Positions 33,134 through 46,400 are shown, counted from the stretch's first letter. The stretch is 64,000 bases of DNA from Microstegium vimineum (GCA_022036555.1 CM039137.1:9091630-9155629); one strand, 5' to 3'. Notes: a model not told the origin generated them from the sequence alone. Made by a program: numbers and translations.

Positions 33134-34033
33134 TGTTAAATATTTAGGCAATTTAACGAGTAATTTAATCCAGAAAAATATGAAAAACATCATGTTCATG
33201 ACATCATAAGTGTGCACATGTGATCTAGCATTTACATATACGTAGATGACATTTGTAAACAAGAAGATAGTGAGAAATCAAATGATTTCATACCTAGCGG
33301 CATCCATGCCGGTCACGCTAGTCGACATAGCGTTTGTTGATGTAGTCGTCCCGCTCGATGCCGTGCAGAGAGGTTGTAGTGTCGATCTCCGCTACCGCCG
33401 AGGGACACCGGAAACAAGACGACGAAGCAGGCGCACCGGAAGAAGTTGTCGAAGCGAGTAGTCGTGCCGGCAGTTGACACTCCCCAAAAACGTGATTGTC
33501 GTCCTTCACCCGAGCAGGCGAACTCGAAGACGACAGGCGTTCTGGAGGCCTACTCTCCCAGGACTCGTGCGCGCGAGAACCGAGACGGAGAAGCTTAGCT
33601 GCTGCAGAAGTATGGATTTCTTGCGCGCGTGTATGTCTTCTATGTCAAATGTTGGAGTGTGCCTTGCTTTTATCCGGTGGCGGGAACACGAATAGGCACC
33701 GTGGGAGTTCAAGAGTCGAAACGGAAGAGACGCTCACAGAAGAAACTCCTGCCTTCATGAGCAGAAACCCCCGTAACTCTCACCATTAGAAGCAGAAACT
33801 CCCTTCATCATTTAGGACAAAACTACGACCCAAAATGTCATTTAAGAGAGAAAACTGATGTAACTCCTGGCCATAAGTGACTTGAATGAAAAAACAAATA
33901 CATGCACCGCATGCATGTGTCTCACTCCAACATCTCGTCCATATAATATTAGCATACAATATTTAATACAAGTCTTAGAATTATTTGATTTAATTAGATA
34001 AAATATTGGGCCTAGCCCACATTAAATCTAACA
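33134..34033 (-). repeat. 3' LTR of copia-3
   Basis: 900 bp, ~95 % identical by eye to 38509-39407. Confidence 0.9.
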
Positions 34034-34581
34034 ATCCCCACCAAATTCTAAGACATGTTAAATAATCTCAAACCCATAATTCTTTGATATACCAGAGTTT
34101 CTACGGAGACTGTTAAGTTGAACATCCGTATAGAACAGAGATTCTACTCACTCACAACTGAACAATGGACTATGCGTTGAATTGTCAGTTTTGTGCGAAA
34201 TGAGCTTCACCAAAGTTCATATCATGGTACTAGGCTACTACAAGCATCCCCTCTATTTTGAAGCATATAAGTCACACTTCGTGGCCTTTCATGAGTGTCT
34301 AGAGATGACCCACATCTTATAGATTATGACTAGCAATCGAACTCATATAGGTGTGTTCCTTATAGGATGCCCTATAGGACAACATCCCAGTTTAACCAAG
34401 CCACTCGGATCACATTAAAAACTTATCCAACCTGCCATACAACATAGGAGAAACGACGCATCTCCAATGAGTTTGAACTTTATACAAGGGGTTTCTCCCT
34501 CAGTCAACCACTAGCTTGTTTCGCCATTCTAATTCACAGGATCTCCGATCATATAGAACAGGTTACCACTATGGTGTGGCT

Positions 34582-36514
34582 TCAAGTGGGTCTCAAGCCC
34601 AACTCCCTCGATGCACCTTCTATCACATTTCGTGATAGACCCTTGGTGAATTGATCTGCAAGATTTTTGGATGTATTTACATAGTCCAAAGATATTACTC
34701 CGGAGTTTCTCAGTTTTCTGACAGACTTCAATCGCCTTTTCACATGCCTTGTAGACTTCATGTTGTCCTTAGAACTGTTCACTTTGATTATCACTGTTTG
34801 ATTATCACAGTTCATGGAAATAGCCGGTATTGGTTTCTCAACTACCGGTAGATCCATCAGAAGTTCACGAAGCCATTTAGCTTCAACTGTGGCGGTATCC
34901 AATGCTGTGAGTTCTGCTTCCATTGTTGACCTCGTTAAGATGGTCTGCTTGCAAGACTTCCATGAAACAGCACCACCTCCAAGTGAGAACACATATCCAC
35001 TCATGGCGTAAATCTCATCAGCATCGGATATTCAGTTGGCATCACAATAACCCTCAAGTACCTAGGATACCCGGTATAGTGAATCCCATAGCTCTTAGTA
35101 CCTTTTAGATAGCGCAAAACTCTCTCGAGAGCACGCCAGTGACCATCTCCCGAATTTGACACAAACCGGCTTAATTTGCTCACAACATAAGAGATGTCTG
35201 GCCTCGTTGCACTAGCTAAGTACATGAGTGAGCCAATTATTTGAGAATATCTCAATTGATCTCGAGTAATTCTTCGATTCTTTCTCAAAGTCACACTTGG
35301 GTCATAAGGAGTTGGAGCAAGCGTGTACTCGCTATAACCAAAGCGACTCAACACCTTTTCCACATAGTGGGATTGCCCAAGCGTAATCCCACCATTTCCT
35401 TCTTCTCTCTGTAGCTTTATGTTAAGAATAACATTAGCCACACCCAAGTCTTTCATCTCAAAGTTACTAGACAAAAAATCTTTCACTTCCTTGATCACAC
35501 TTTCATTATTTCCAAATATTAAAATATCATCTACATATAAGCATAGAATCACACCTTCACCAGCACCAAAGCGGTAGTATACGCATTTATCAGCTTCATT
35601 CACAACAAAGCCTGCTGATGTCAAAGTTTTGTCAAACTTCTCATGCCATTGCTTGGGCGCTTGTTTAAGGCCATACAAAGATTTTAATAACTTACACACC
35701 TTTCCCTCTTGACCTTTTGCTATAAATCCATCAGGCTGATCCATGTAGATCTCTTCCTCAAGCTCTCCATTTAAGAAGGTTGTCTTAACATCCATCTGAT
35801 GAATGAAAAGACCATGTGAGGCAACCAAGGATAATAGCACTCGAATAGTCGTGAGACGGGCCATTGGTGAATAAGTATCAAAATAATCTTTACCTTCTTT
35901 CTGAGTATAGCCCTTTGCAACAAGCCTCGCCTTGTACTTCTCAATAGTACCATTAGGCCTGAGCTTTTCTTAAACACCCATTTGCAACCCACAGGTTTGC
36001 ATCCATAAGGATGATCAACCACCTCCCATGTTTCATTAGACATAATTGAGTCCATCTCACTCTGCACCGCTTCCTTCCACAAGTCAGCGTCAGGAGATGA
36101 ATATGCCTCTTCTATGGTTCTGGGAGTGTCATCTATCAGATAAACAATAAAGTCATCGCCAAAAGATTTTTCAATCCTGCGTCTCTTACTCCTATGAGTG
36201 ACCATACTATTATCCTTCTCAGGATTATTTCCATGAGTGACATCTGTAGCATCATTTAGTGGTTCAAAAGTTTCATTAACAGGAATAGATTCATGACAAG
36301 AAATGCTAGGCGTATTTTTCATAGGAAATTCATCTTCAAAGAATGTAGCATCTCTTGATTTCATGATTGTGCCTTTCACCATGTCTGGCACTTTGGAATT
36401 TGTTATTAAAAATCTATAACCCATACTGTGTATAGCATAACCAAGGAAAATGCAGTCAACGGTTTTGAGTCCAAGCTTTCGCTTCTTGTTAATTGGCACA
36501 TTCACCTTTGCCAA
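34582..36514 (-). pseudogene. copia-3 reverse transcriptase and RNase H
   Basis: Segments 36514-35771, 35864-35001 and 35004-34582 are in different frames. The RT has WKEAVQSEMDSI, FLNGELEEEIYM, SLYGLKQAPKQW and the YVDD catalytic motif. RNase H has SWKSCKQTILTRSTMEAE and ends in FTKGLSRNVIE. Two frame changes separate them. The ~550 bp to the 3' LTR is untranslated. Confidence 0.88.
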
Positions 36515-37600
36515 ACAACCCCACGTTCGCAGATAAGAGAAATTTAATCTCTTTTTCTCCCATTCTTCGAATGGCGTAATTTCTTTTTTTAGTGGGCACC
36601 CTATTCAGGACATGACATGCTGTCAAAATCTCCTTACCCCACCATTCCTTAGATAGTCCCGCGGTGTCTAACATGACATTAACCAACTCAGTTAGAGTAC
36701 GGTTCTTTCTCTCTGCAATCCCATTGGACTGTGGTGAGTATGGCAGTGTCCTCTCATGAATTATATCGTGCTCCGCACAAAATTCAGAAAACTCATTTGA
36801 AAAATACTCTCCTTCGCGATCTGACCGTAACTTTTTAATTTTCTTCTCAAGTTGGTTTTCTACCTCAGCTTTATAGATTTTAAAATATTGTAATGCTTCA
36901 TCCTTTGATTTCAACAGATATACGTAGCAAAATCTAGTACAATCGCCTATAAGTGTCATGAAATATCTTTTACCACCTTTAGTCAACTCGCCATTCATCT
37001 CACACAAGTCAGAATGGATTAGCTCTAGCGGTGCCAAATTCCTCACCGCAGCAGCCTTGTGAGGCTTGCGAGGTTGTTTTGATTCAACGCACACATGACA
37101 CTTAGAACTTTTGACTAAATCAAATTTTGGGATTAAATTTAAACCAGCTAACCGAGACATGCAACCAAAATTAATATGACATAACCGCGAATGCCACATA
37201 TTCGTCTCATTATGATTATTAACATGGTTCACAGACTTAACATCACCATCAGTTAGAGACAAACAGAACAAGCCTCCGCTCTCATAGCCTTTACTAATGA
37301 AAGTACCAAATTTAGACAACACACATTTATTTGACTCGAAGACAAGTTTGTAACCATCACGACAAAGCAAAGATCCACTAATCAAATTCTTCCTTATTGA
37401 GGGGACATGCTGCACGTTCTTTAGCTGCACGGTCTTTCCCGAAGTAAGCTTCAGATCGACCGAATCAACACCATGTACAGCCGCACGCGCCCTATTCCCC
37501 ATCAACAAGGAGGAAGCCCGCCCAACCTGATAAGAAGAAAACAAGGAAATATCAGAACACACATGTATATTGGCTCCTGTATCAACCCACCAATCAGATG
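36489..37600 (-). pseudogene. copia-3 protease end and integrase
   Basis: The protease motif WVDTGA is visible near 37590, in a frame shifted from the preceding knuckle. The frame 37562-36489 has the pre-integrase zinc site (MWHSRLCHINF ... CHVCVESKQ) and an integrase core with IGDCTRF, SDREGEYFS and NGIAERKNRTL, giving a plausible D-D-E set. It ends by frameshift near 36500. Confidence 0.85.
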
Positions 37601-38526
37601 AATTAAAAACTGAAAGAACTGTATGTAATAAATTAACATACCCGATGTTCCTCCATCAGCCTCAACCATGTTGACAGATTTCTTCTGATTTGGCTTCCAC
37701 TTCGCATCTGGGCAATCTCTCGCAAAGTGTCTAGACTTGCCACAAGTGAAACAATTGCCCTTTTCCTTGTTGTCTTTCTTCTTCTTCTTGAAAGAAGTAG
37801 TGTTCTTTGGCTTCACATCTTGCTGGTTTTTCTTCTTGTGGAGTTTGGAGTGATTCTTCTGCACCATGTGTGCACTAGAACTCCTTCTCCAACCTTCTTC
37901 CCTTTGACATCTTTTACTCTCGCCTTGTCCTCAACATCAATAGTATCAATGAGTTGAGCAACGTCAAACTTCTGTCTCTTGTGCTTCAGAGAAGTAGCAA
38001 AATCAGTTCAAGATTGTGGCAGCTTTGCAATAATGCAACCTGCCACAAACTTGTCAGGAAGGACACAACCAAACAGCCCGAGCTCCTTTACTAGCGCTTG
38101 TATCTCATGAGCCTGCTCCACCACCGGACGATCCTCGACCATTCGGTAGTCATGGAACTGCTCCATGACATACAACTCAGAGCCAACATCAGATGCTCCA
38201 TAGCGGGCCTCAAGTGCATCCCACATCTCTTTACCAGTCTGCAATGGCACATATGCATCAATTATGGTGTCTCCAAGCACGCCCAACAATCCTGCTTTGA
38301 ACCTAGTATCAGCATCGTTCCACGCACGATTCTCATCAGAGGTATGTGGTCCAGCCGACCTAGGTTCGACCATATGAAAGCAGTGCATGGAGGTCATCCA
38401 CAGAATGCACCTCTGGCGCCATCTCTTATAGTGTGCGCCCTCAAAAACATTGGGTTTCAGCATGCTCGCAAAACCAGTACTCGAAAAAAGCCTATCACGT
38501 TTTTGGATTGTTAAATATTTAGGCAA
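37502..38526 (-). pseudogene. copia-3 gag and zinc knuckle, interrupted
   Basis: The frame 38526-38008 carries a UBN2-type gag core (LKPNVFEGAHYKRWRQRC; MWDALEARYG). It stops at a TGA after KLPQS, where the reading otherwise continues (TDFATSLKHKRQKF). The zinc knuckle CFTCGKSRHFARDC lies in a different frame (37867-37502). The first residues of the open frame come from the LTR, so the original start is lost. Confidence 0.8.
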
Positions 38527-39407
38527 TTTAACGAGTAATTTAATCCAGAAAATACGAAAAACATCATGTTCATGACATCATAAGTGTGCACATGTGATCT
38601 AGCATTTACATATACGTAGATGACATTTGTAAACAAGAAGATAGTAAGAAATCGAATGATTTCATACCTAGCGGCATCCATGCCGGTCACGCTAGTCGAC
38701 ATAGCGTTTGTTGATGTAGCGTCCTGCTCGATGCCGTGCAGAGAGGTTGTAGTGTCGTTCTCCGCTATCGGCGAGGGACCCCGGAAAGAAGACGACGAAG
38801 CAGGTGCACCGGAAGAAGATGTCGAAGCGAGTAGTCGTGCCGACAGTCGACACTCCCTAAAAACGTGATTGTCGTCCTTCACCCGAGCAGGCGAACTCGA
38901 AGACGACAAGCGTTCTGGAGGCCTACTCTCCCAGGACTCGTGCACCGCGAGAACCGAGACGGAGAAGCTTAGCTGCTGCAGAAGTATGGATTTCTTGCGC
39001 GCGTGTATGTCTTCTATGTCGAATGTTGGAGTGTGTCTTGCTTTTATCCGGTGGCGGGAACACGAATAGACACCGCGTGAGTTCAAGAGTCGAAGCGGAA
39101 GAGACGCTCACAGAAGAAACTCCTGCCTTCATGAGCAGAAACCCCATAACTCTCACAATTAGAAGCAAAAACTCCCTTCATCATTTAGGACAAAACTATC
39201 AGTCTATAATGTCATTTAAGAGAGAAAACTCCTGTAACTCCTGGTCATAAGTGACTTGAATGACAAAACAAATATATGCACCGCATGCATGTGTCTCACT
39301 CCAACATCTCGTCCATATAATATTAGCACACAATATTTAATACAAGTCTTAGAATTATTTGATTTAATTAGATAAAATATTCGGCCTAACCCACATTAAA
39401 TCTAACA
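38509..39407 (-). repeat. 5' LTR of copia-3
   Basis: 899 bp; partner of 33134-34033. Confidence 0.9.
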
Positions 39408-39505
39408 GTGTACGTGCGGGTCACCGCCCCTGCCGGCCCACTTGCGGCCCGATACGCGTTCGACGCGTGTCGAACGTCCGCGGTGGAGCATTACCGTTTA
39501 AATTT

Positions 39506-40654
39506 AGATCCAGCGCCGCTAAACGTCCTGTCCTGATCTGGCAACCGGTCTCAGGTCGAAAACTCTTTTACATTTACAAGTGTCTACGTTGTAGAGTGCT
39601 GATCGACAGAAACTTTTCTCACCGCAACATGTACCCTCCGTCCACCCAGTGCCCATCTCCGTTGCGTACCCGCGCGGTGCCGAAGAGTCGTAACTCGCTG
39701 TCGTCCCGATCCCAACCAGCGCTGCTCCATCGTTCTCCCGCCCCGCAACCGCTGCGTTCCTTCACAACTTTGCTTTTCACTGCTTTCAACCGTTCAGCTA
39801 CATACGTCCCTCTGTGATCCACGTAAAGGCCGGGACGTACATGGAGGTTCCGCCGTAGAAGACGAACGTCGCCATGGTCGGTAAAGGGCGCTACCCGATG
39901 GTCATCACCGGCAACCGCTGACGGCTTGCTCCATCCCCATCCCGTGCCATGCCAGCATCTGTCTGCCGCAATCACCTTCACCGAGCGTCCGACTATCGCC
40001 AAGGCTGAGGCCGGTGGCACAGGCAGAACGCGGGAGGCCGGGGGTTGGCAAGATCGAAGCAAGCGGAGTCTCGACCTCATCGCTTGCATGGTAAATCCCA
40101 TCACCTTGCTGTTTAACACGCGTGGGCTGCTGGGTCCCCCTCCCTCTCCTAGCCGGCGGCGGCACACGCACGCGGCCCTCTATCGATGGGCGCCCCCTCC
40201 CTGCAGTGAAGCAGCATCACGGGGGGCCACCGACAGCGGGTAGTACTGGGAGCACGAGAGCCCGATGGCATGCTCGTGAGACGCACGGTCGCCGGTGTGG
40301 TCGTCGCAGCTCTTGCAATTCATTGCAATCGGGCTTATATCCTTTCACCGCTCCATGTTGAACAACTTGTCCATAAACGTCTGCAAGACTGCAACCCTCC
40401 GAGCACGGGATATTTAACTTTTTACCATTATAACGGTTGTCAACTCTCCAGATCTCACGCTAACGGATGATTTATTTTTTAGCATCTCTTTAGTGTGATC
40501 CCATACATTTTTATCATATTTGTTGGCATGGCGTGTCACCGTGGCTATCTACGCTAATAGTCGGGTGCAAAATAACCTCCAATGCCCCTGCCCTCGCTCA
40601 GAGCACTTCGGTGTCCTGCGCGCCGTCGTGCTCAAGGACAAGCTCCTCTTCGTG
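39506..40654. other. GC-rich region right of the MULE, no gene recognised
   Basis: Several overlapping frames of 100-180 aa are open on both strands (the longest is minus 40167-39619). None shows a domain I recognise. The segment ends at a gap in what looks like coding sequence (EHFGVLRAVVLKDKLLFV on plus). Confidence 0.45.
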
Positions 40655-40754
40655 NNNNNNNNNNNNNNNNNNNNNNNNNNNNNNNNNNNNNNNNNNNNNN
40701 NNNNNNNNNNNNNNNNNNNNNNNNNNNNNNNNNNNNNNNNNNNNNNNNNNNNNN
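40655..40754. other. Assembly gap of 100 N
   Basis: Exactly 100 N. Sequence quality changes sharply after it. Confidence 0.99.
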
Positions 40755-42060
40755 TCGTGGACTTCAGCCTCGTGTGTCAAGCGCTCGCTCGCGGAAGTTT
40801 GTCAGCGCTTGAAATGGGAGCTGCAATCTGAGCCCCCGGACAGATTGCATCCTTTTCCCGCTGACGGGCTTAAACCCGGGGGGGTGGCTGGAGAGCTCCG
40901 CACGGGGAGGCGCGTTCCGGGTTCGGGTAGCGGCGGGCCCGAGGCGGGCGCCGGTCGACAGCCACCGCGGCAGTGTACCCCCGGCGGGGGCCCCTGCGGA
41001 ATGTCGGCGATTTGGCGTCGTCGAAGGGGAGGTGGCCCGCGAGGAGGACAAAAGGGATGACGCCGCGGCCCACGATTGGCCTTGGCGCCGTCATGGGCCT
41101 TCGGGGGAGCCCCTCGGGCGCCGCGAACGCCGGGGTGCCGCCGCCGTGTGCGCCCCCCGTCGTGCGGAGCGAGCCCGGGAGCGCGGCGGCGACCCCAAAT
41201 CGGACCTTGGGTTGCCGCGGGTCCAGGGCTCGCGGGCCTGTGGCCTCCGCCCCCCCGTTTGTGGTGTTCTGGACGGGCTGGCGGCCGAGCTCCCCGCCGC
41301 GTTCAGGGGACCCTTTGCCACGCCGGATTCTGCTCGTTGGCGGGGCGCGCTCGACGAGCCCCCGGCGCGGGGGGGTGAGTGGTCCCGTGTGGAGGAGTAG
41401 ATGGCGGAGCCCGGTGGCGGGCACGAACTGGTGGGGGTCCCGGGACCGCCCCTCTTCCCCAGCTGCTGCCTCGCGCCTCGCTCGCCGGCCCTGAGCCCCC
41501 CCGGGGCGGGGACGATGTCCCCCCGTCCCCCCGGTGAGAAGCTACCCTTGGTTTCGGCTTCCGCCCCAGCCCCCAGTGCCGCCTCGTGGTCGACGGCGCT
41601 TCCGCTCCGGGTCTCCGGCGTGGGGAGGGCTTGGCCCCCGCGACCCCCCCCCTTTCCCCAATCGGACTCGTCAATTGCGGTTTTCGGGGCGGCGAGAGCG
41701 GAGGGAGGAGAGCTAGGAGGGACCGGGGAGAGAAATGGGGAAGGGGCGGGGCAGCCACGGCATTTGTCACCCCCACGCTGACCGATCACTCCATGGCGTG
41801 CCACGAACATAAAATTAATTATGTTTTCCCCTTCATCCTTTCCCATGCTAAATTAGTATTGTCGCAGACGAGCCCCGGGAAAAGGTGAGGCAGCAGCTCG
41901 TCTGGTAAGCGGCCTCTGGGCTATGCATGCAACAGGATGTTATTGTTGAAGGCAATATCTTTAATTAGGGATAAAACAAAATTAAGCGAATGAAAAGACA
42001 TCGACATCAAATCAAAAAAGGATCTGTCCAAAAAAAAAAAGAAGAAGAATGCTGCGATAC
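40755..42060. other. GC-rich stretch, content unknown
   Basis: C/G-rich to about 41780, then AT-rich. Many overlapping ORFs on both strands of similar length, as expected from composition. No motif recognised. Confidence 0.4.
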
Positions 42061-42068
42061 AATAAAAT

Positions 42069-45000
42069 TCTTTTAAAGATTATTTAGGAAAATTAATTAG
42101 TGTTTCAATATTGAAAATCCGTAATTTTGCACATGCTTTACGAGAAAAGTTTAGGCCCTTCATCCAATAGGCAGGGTTTCGCTTTGTGTCATGACACAAA
42201 CAACTGTCACTTGTTTTAAAAAGTTACTGTTCACCCAAAAAAAAACCGGTTACGGTCATTCTTAATATTTTATGCTAAACAAGTTATCCGCACGCTGAAA
42301 AACCCACTTGACATGAGAGAAAGGTTCGCCGGAAAACTTCGCCGGAAACTCGTGGAGTCGCCATCCCCCAAAAAAGGTGAAGGCCCCCCCCCTCCCCATA
42401 TGAACGCCATGGTTGACGCGGTCACGACGCCGCCAAAGCCGCCACCCCGTGGCAAAAACCCCCCGGAGGCGTTCAACGCTTCACCCAGGGAGCCATTCGC
42501 CGTGTCCTCCGCGACACGGCGACCGCCGCATCGCCCCTCCCCGTTTTTCCACAGCAAAGGGACCGAACGCCGGCGGCCGCCAACAACGCCCCCCGAGCCC
42601 TTTCGGGCGGATCGAGTACACCCCGGCCTTTCCCACGCCAGGGCCCGGCGATGTTCGCCCGCCTGTCGCGAAAAGACCGGAGTCAGCGATGCCGTCCTTG
42701 CTGCGAGGCCGGCCCGACTTGCTGCCCCTTGCCTCCGTGACGACGACACCGCCAAATCAGCATGGAATGGAGGCGGTGGCTCCATGGGGCCCCGGTGTCG
42801 CCCCAAAAAACAGAAAAATGCCGCCGGCTGGCCCGGGCTTGCCTTAAACCCTCGACACCGTCCCCCGCCGACGCCCCCCTTCCCCCGTTTGCTCGACCTC
42901 CGACCCGCGACCGAAACCTACCCCGAGTGTGGCTGCACGCGCCCTCGGGGCGGGTTCGTTCCCCCTGGTTGGGGGGAGGCGGTCACCGTCTGAGCGGCTC
43001 GGGTGACCCGGGTTTTGGGGGCGGATCCCCCGTCTGGGTTTTTGGGGTTTAGCGCGGCCCCGTGGCCGGGTGCCGGAACCCGAGCGGATCTCGCCCCGCC
43101 CGGCCTCATGGGGGTAAAAGGACCTCGGTCCCGATCACCTAAGAGGGAAGAGGAAGGGGAAAAGCAGAGGACCATCTCGCAGGGAAGAGGCAGTGGGCGG
43201 ACAACACGGCGGAGCACGAGGCAGGGTTTGGTTGGGGGGGGGGAAAAAGCGGCGACGGCGGCGGCGGCCCCCTTGGGCGGGGGGGGGCCCCGGTGGTGGG
43301 GCCGGGCCCGGGCTGTGGGGGGGCCTTTTGTCCCCGGCTTTGCTAGTTTGATTTCGTTTCTTATTTCTTTTAGTGAATTAAATTAGTTATGTCTTAGCTA
43401 ATTTGCTATTTTTAAGAACATTTTTTTGTCTGTTTTGTGACATTGTTCTGTATGCTGGATATTGATTTGTGAATATAATTGTGGTTGTTTATATTTTATT
43501 ATTATGCAATATTCATTTCTCTATCTTTTATGGTATGTGGTGCCCCAAAAACCTGTTGCCCACATCTTTTTATTTTGTGACTTGATAATTATTTTTGGGT
43601 TTTGTTAGTGCCCCCAAAAAACCCCTTTTTTTTACACAACATAATAGTCACACTTGAATTTTATGTTGAATTGGGTATGTTGGTGCCCCAAACCCACAAT
43701 TTTGCACCACAAAAAGTTAAAATTTTGGAAGGGTAGTTTTATTTCAATTTAACTCCCCATTAAGAATTAGACAATTTAATTAAAAAAAATACACAGGGAA
43801 ATATAATATTTGTTTTTGGTTAAAAAAACCCAAGGTATTGAGTTATGGATTGATGCGTTTAATTCCTTGTAAATTTACCCTGTCGAGCTGTCCCATGCAG
43901 TGGGTATAAGTGTCCCCAATCTAGCTCGTTATGAATAAACTTGAGGTTTAGAATATCGGAAAACCCTTGCCCCCTGTTGGGGGAAATCATGATGAATCTT
44001 TTAAGGGAAGCGAAATTTCTATAAATTTCGTGGGATGGAGGTCTTTAATCGTAAGCCCATAATGTCGACTATTTTTCTCTAAAACAAATTGCAAATACCC
44101 TTCAAAAAGATTCGGCCCTTTTTATGAAAAGGTGCAAAAAAGCGCTCGAACTGGGATAAGGGAAAGTTGAAAATTGAAAGAGATCGCCTCGTTAAAAAAA
44201 GGAAAGGTTTTCGGCTGTAATGCCAAACCCCCCTGGTTTTCCTGTAGGTACAAAGGGGTTTTGCCCTAAAAAAAATAAAACAACGAAGGGTGAGGTAAAA
44301 AGCAAGGTCGTGGACAGGTTTACGCAAAGACCTGGCATTGATTTAACAAAAATTTACTCTCGGTAATGAGCGAATAAACATTCCCGTTTTTAATATAACG
44401 GCGTACAAAATCGCCCTTTTATGCAGTTGATGGCGTAGTGACGCATATTTATGGTCTTTGGATTTGGTTTAAACATAAAAGTTTTGAGGGAATTGTATAC
44501 CAAATCCCAAGGCAAAACGCAAATGTTTTGCGTCAAGTTGCAGAAGTCTTTTAGGGCTTAAAGCAGTCAGGCCGAATGTGGTACAATCAGCTAAGTGTTT
44601 TCCTTAAGTTGAAGGGATTTACGCAAGATGACTCCCCTTGGTTTCATTAAGAAATCACAACAAGATTTTGTATTTTCGGTATACGTTGATGATCTTAATT
44701 CATCGGCAACGAACCCAAATTTTAATAAAAGCACTATCATTTAAAGACGGGTTTGAAATAAAGGTTTTGGGTAAAACAATTTTGCTTGGGTTTTACAACT
44801 TGAGTTTAGTTTGGTTTATTTGTTTTACCAAGCTGCATAGTCCAAAAGGTTTGGAAAAAATTTCAATAGGACAAGTCATACCAAAAAAAAACCCCGATGT
44901 AGAAAGGGCCCCATAGATATAACAAGGATCCTTTTAGACCACGGATGAAAGGGAAGAGATTTTGGGACCACAATTCCCCATTTTCCGTCCCCATTGGAGA

Positions 45001-46400
45001 GATGTATCTTGTAATAATACCCGGCCCCGGATATTGATTTGCAGTAATTTTGTTAGCAAGACATAGGCTCAACCTCCAAACGTCATTGGGTAGGGGTTTT
45101 AAGACGGTATTTAGATACCTAAATGGCACTAAGGGATTTTGGGGATTATTCTATAAACAGAAAAAAGATCCATTCTTGTTAGGATATGGGTGTGGTTTTT
45201 TTATCAGACCCACCAAGGTAGATCGCAAAGCTTTGTCTTCTTGCAAGGTGGAAAAACAATATTTGGAAGTCTTCAAAGCAGAATAGTATTACTTCCGCAA
45301 TCATTTGAGAAAATTGTTTTATTGAAGCCATCCGTGAATGCATAGGGCTTCGAGATTGATAAACCACATAAAAAAAGTCCTTTGTGGTTTGGTGAAATTG
45401 AGGCCCTACGTTACTTTGGGAAAATTCGGATGTGTTATCAAAGGGAATCAGGTTATATTAAGGAAATATGACAAAGCATTTTTTCCAAAAGTTATTTTTC
45501 CAACATGAACTCCAAAAGTTTGGAAAAATTAAAATCTTGAAAAACTAAGTCATTTTTTAATCTATCGTTTTATTCACAAAATTTACCATTCCCCTCATTT
45601 CCAAAATGCGTTGAGGGTTTGGTATGAAAAGACTTAGGATTTGCAAGAATCAGGGGGGGGGGGGGGAAATCTCTTTAATTTTAAAAATACTTCAATTAAT
45701 ATTTCTCTTTTCTTTTTATGGTTTTCCCCTTTTTTGGTTTTCTCACATAAATTTTTAAATAAAGGTAATGGTAACACTGTATATGCCTTTTATTTTTTTT
45801 TCCTCAAGGTTTTCAAAGATATTTTTTAAAATGATTGATCTTTGTTAAAAAATTTGTTTTTTACTAGGTCTTTAGGTATCCCAAAAGGGTCTATTAACTT
45901 GTTTTTAAAAATATATATCATGGGTTTCTCCTTATTTTTCCCCGGGGTTTTTTTAAGGAGTTTTCCCCTGGTTATCGTACCTTTGGTTTTTCCATAGGGT
46001 TTTTCAAAGCTTTGTTTATAACACATTTTCTGGTTTTCCCCTTTTTTTTCCCCCGGGGGTTTTTAAAGGGTTTTGTGGTATACGTATATTTGGATTTTTC
46101 CCCAGAGTTTTTCCAAAGCTTCAAAGAATTAAAATTTTGAACAAAAAATAGTCCCGGCCGATAAATTGTAAAGGGGAGTGTTAAGATTATTTAGGATAAA
46201 AATTAGGTCAATATTTTAAATCCGTAATTAGCAATGTAATTAGATTTTAACCGTTTTGGCCCCCTTCATCACGAATAGGCACCAGTTTTTTTGTGTCACT
46301 GACACAAAAACTGTCATTGTTATTGTTATTGTTCATCCGAAATTAAAACGGTTAAATATTCTTGAACACTTTCGTAAACAAATTAAAAAAGCAGAAAATT
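42069..46400 (+). mobile_element. Degraded Ty1/copia element (copia-2)
   Basis: LTR-like repeats at about 42069-42310 and 46179-46400 share GATTATTTAGGA, AATCCGTAATT, GGCCC..TTCATC, ATAGGCA and the palindrome GTGTCAYTGACACAAA. The second is preceded by a polypurine AAGGGGAG. Reverse transcriptase and RNase H remnants (44250-45650) resemble copia-1. Between 42350 and 43340 lies GC-rich sequence where gag would be expected. The exact ends are blurred. Confidence 0.7.
44250..45650 (+). pseudogene. copia-2 reverse transcriptase/RNase H remnant
   Basis: Nucleotide matches to copia-1: GCAAAGACCTGGCATTGATTT (compare 29470), CGAATGTGGTACAATCAGC, ATACGTTGATGATCTTAAT (the YVDD site, ~44684), and GAATGCATAGGGCTTCGAG. 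The frame changes every few dozen bases. Confidence 0.75.

Larger units (their letters stand above)
33134..39407 (-). mobile_element. Ty1/copia retrotransposon (copia-3) nested in MULE copy 2
   Basis: 6274 bp, minus strand. LTRs are 39407-38509 (5') and 34033-33134 (3'), about 900 bp each, with TGTTAGATTT...AAATATTTAACA ends. Flanking 5-mers are GGGTA (33129-33133) and GTGTA (39408-39412). The polypurine tract, read on the minus strand, is TTGGTGGGGAT next to 34034. LTRs differ at roughly 40 places by eye (~4-5 %). The domain order protease-integrase-RT-RNase H is copia. No TGGTATCAGAGC primer site follows the 5' LTR, and gag begins within ~40 bp of it, so the leader seems deleted. Confidence 0.9.
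31782..39496 (-). mobile_element. Mutator-like element (same family), copy 2, split by a copia insertion
   Basis: Flanked by an exact 9-bp duplication TTTAAATTT (31773-31781 and 39497-39505). Minus-strand ends are CGGTAATGCTCCACCGCGG (39496) and GGCAGCACGTCCC (31782), matching the ends of the element at 7183-8620. Removing the copia element and one target copy leaves about 1436 bp, nearly the same length as copy 1 (1438 bp). It again holds a C-rich exon-like part (about 32600-33100), then a 600-bp tract of GTTTCAA/GTTGCAA motifs (31990-32590, read as GAAAC on the plus strand). No transposase. Confidence 0.85.

Noticed and set aside
38495..38508. Primer-binding site for copia-3
   Set aside because: The minus strand reads ATCCAAAAACGTGATAGG, with no match to TGGTATCAGAGC.
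39619..40167. A 182-aa minus-strand gene
   Set aside because: No recognisable domain, competing frames of similar length, GC-rich composition and no splice or promoter support.
42350..43340. A gag gene for copia-2
   Set aside because: GC-rich sequence with no zinc knuckle or gag-like motif, so I left it unassigned.
40870..43386. Many 100-250 aa ORFs on both strands
   Set aside because: GC-rich, low-quality sequence keeps frames open by chance; nothing recognisable.
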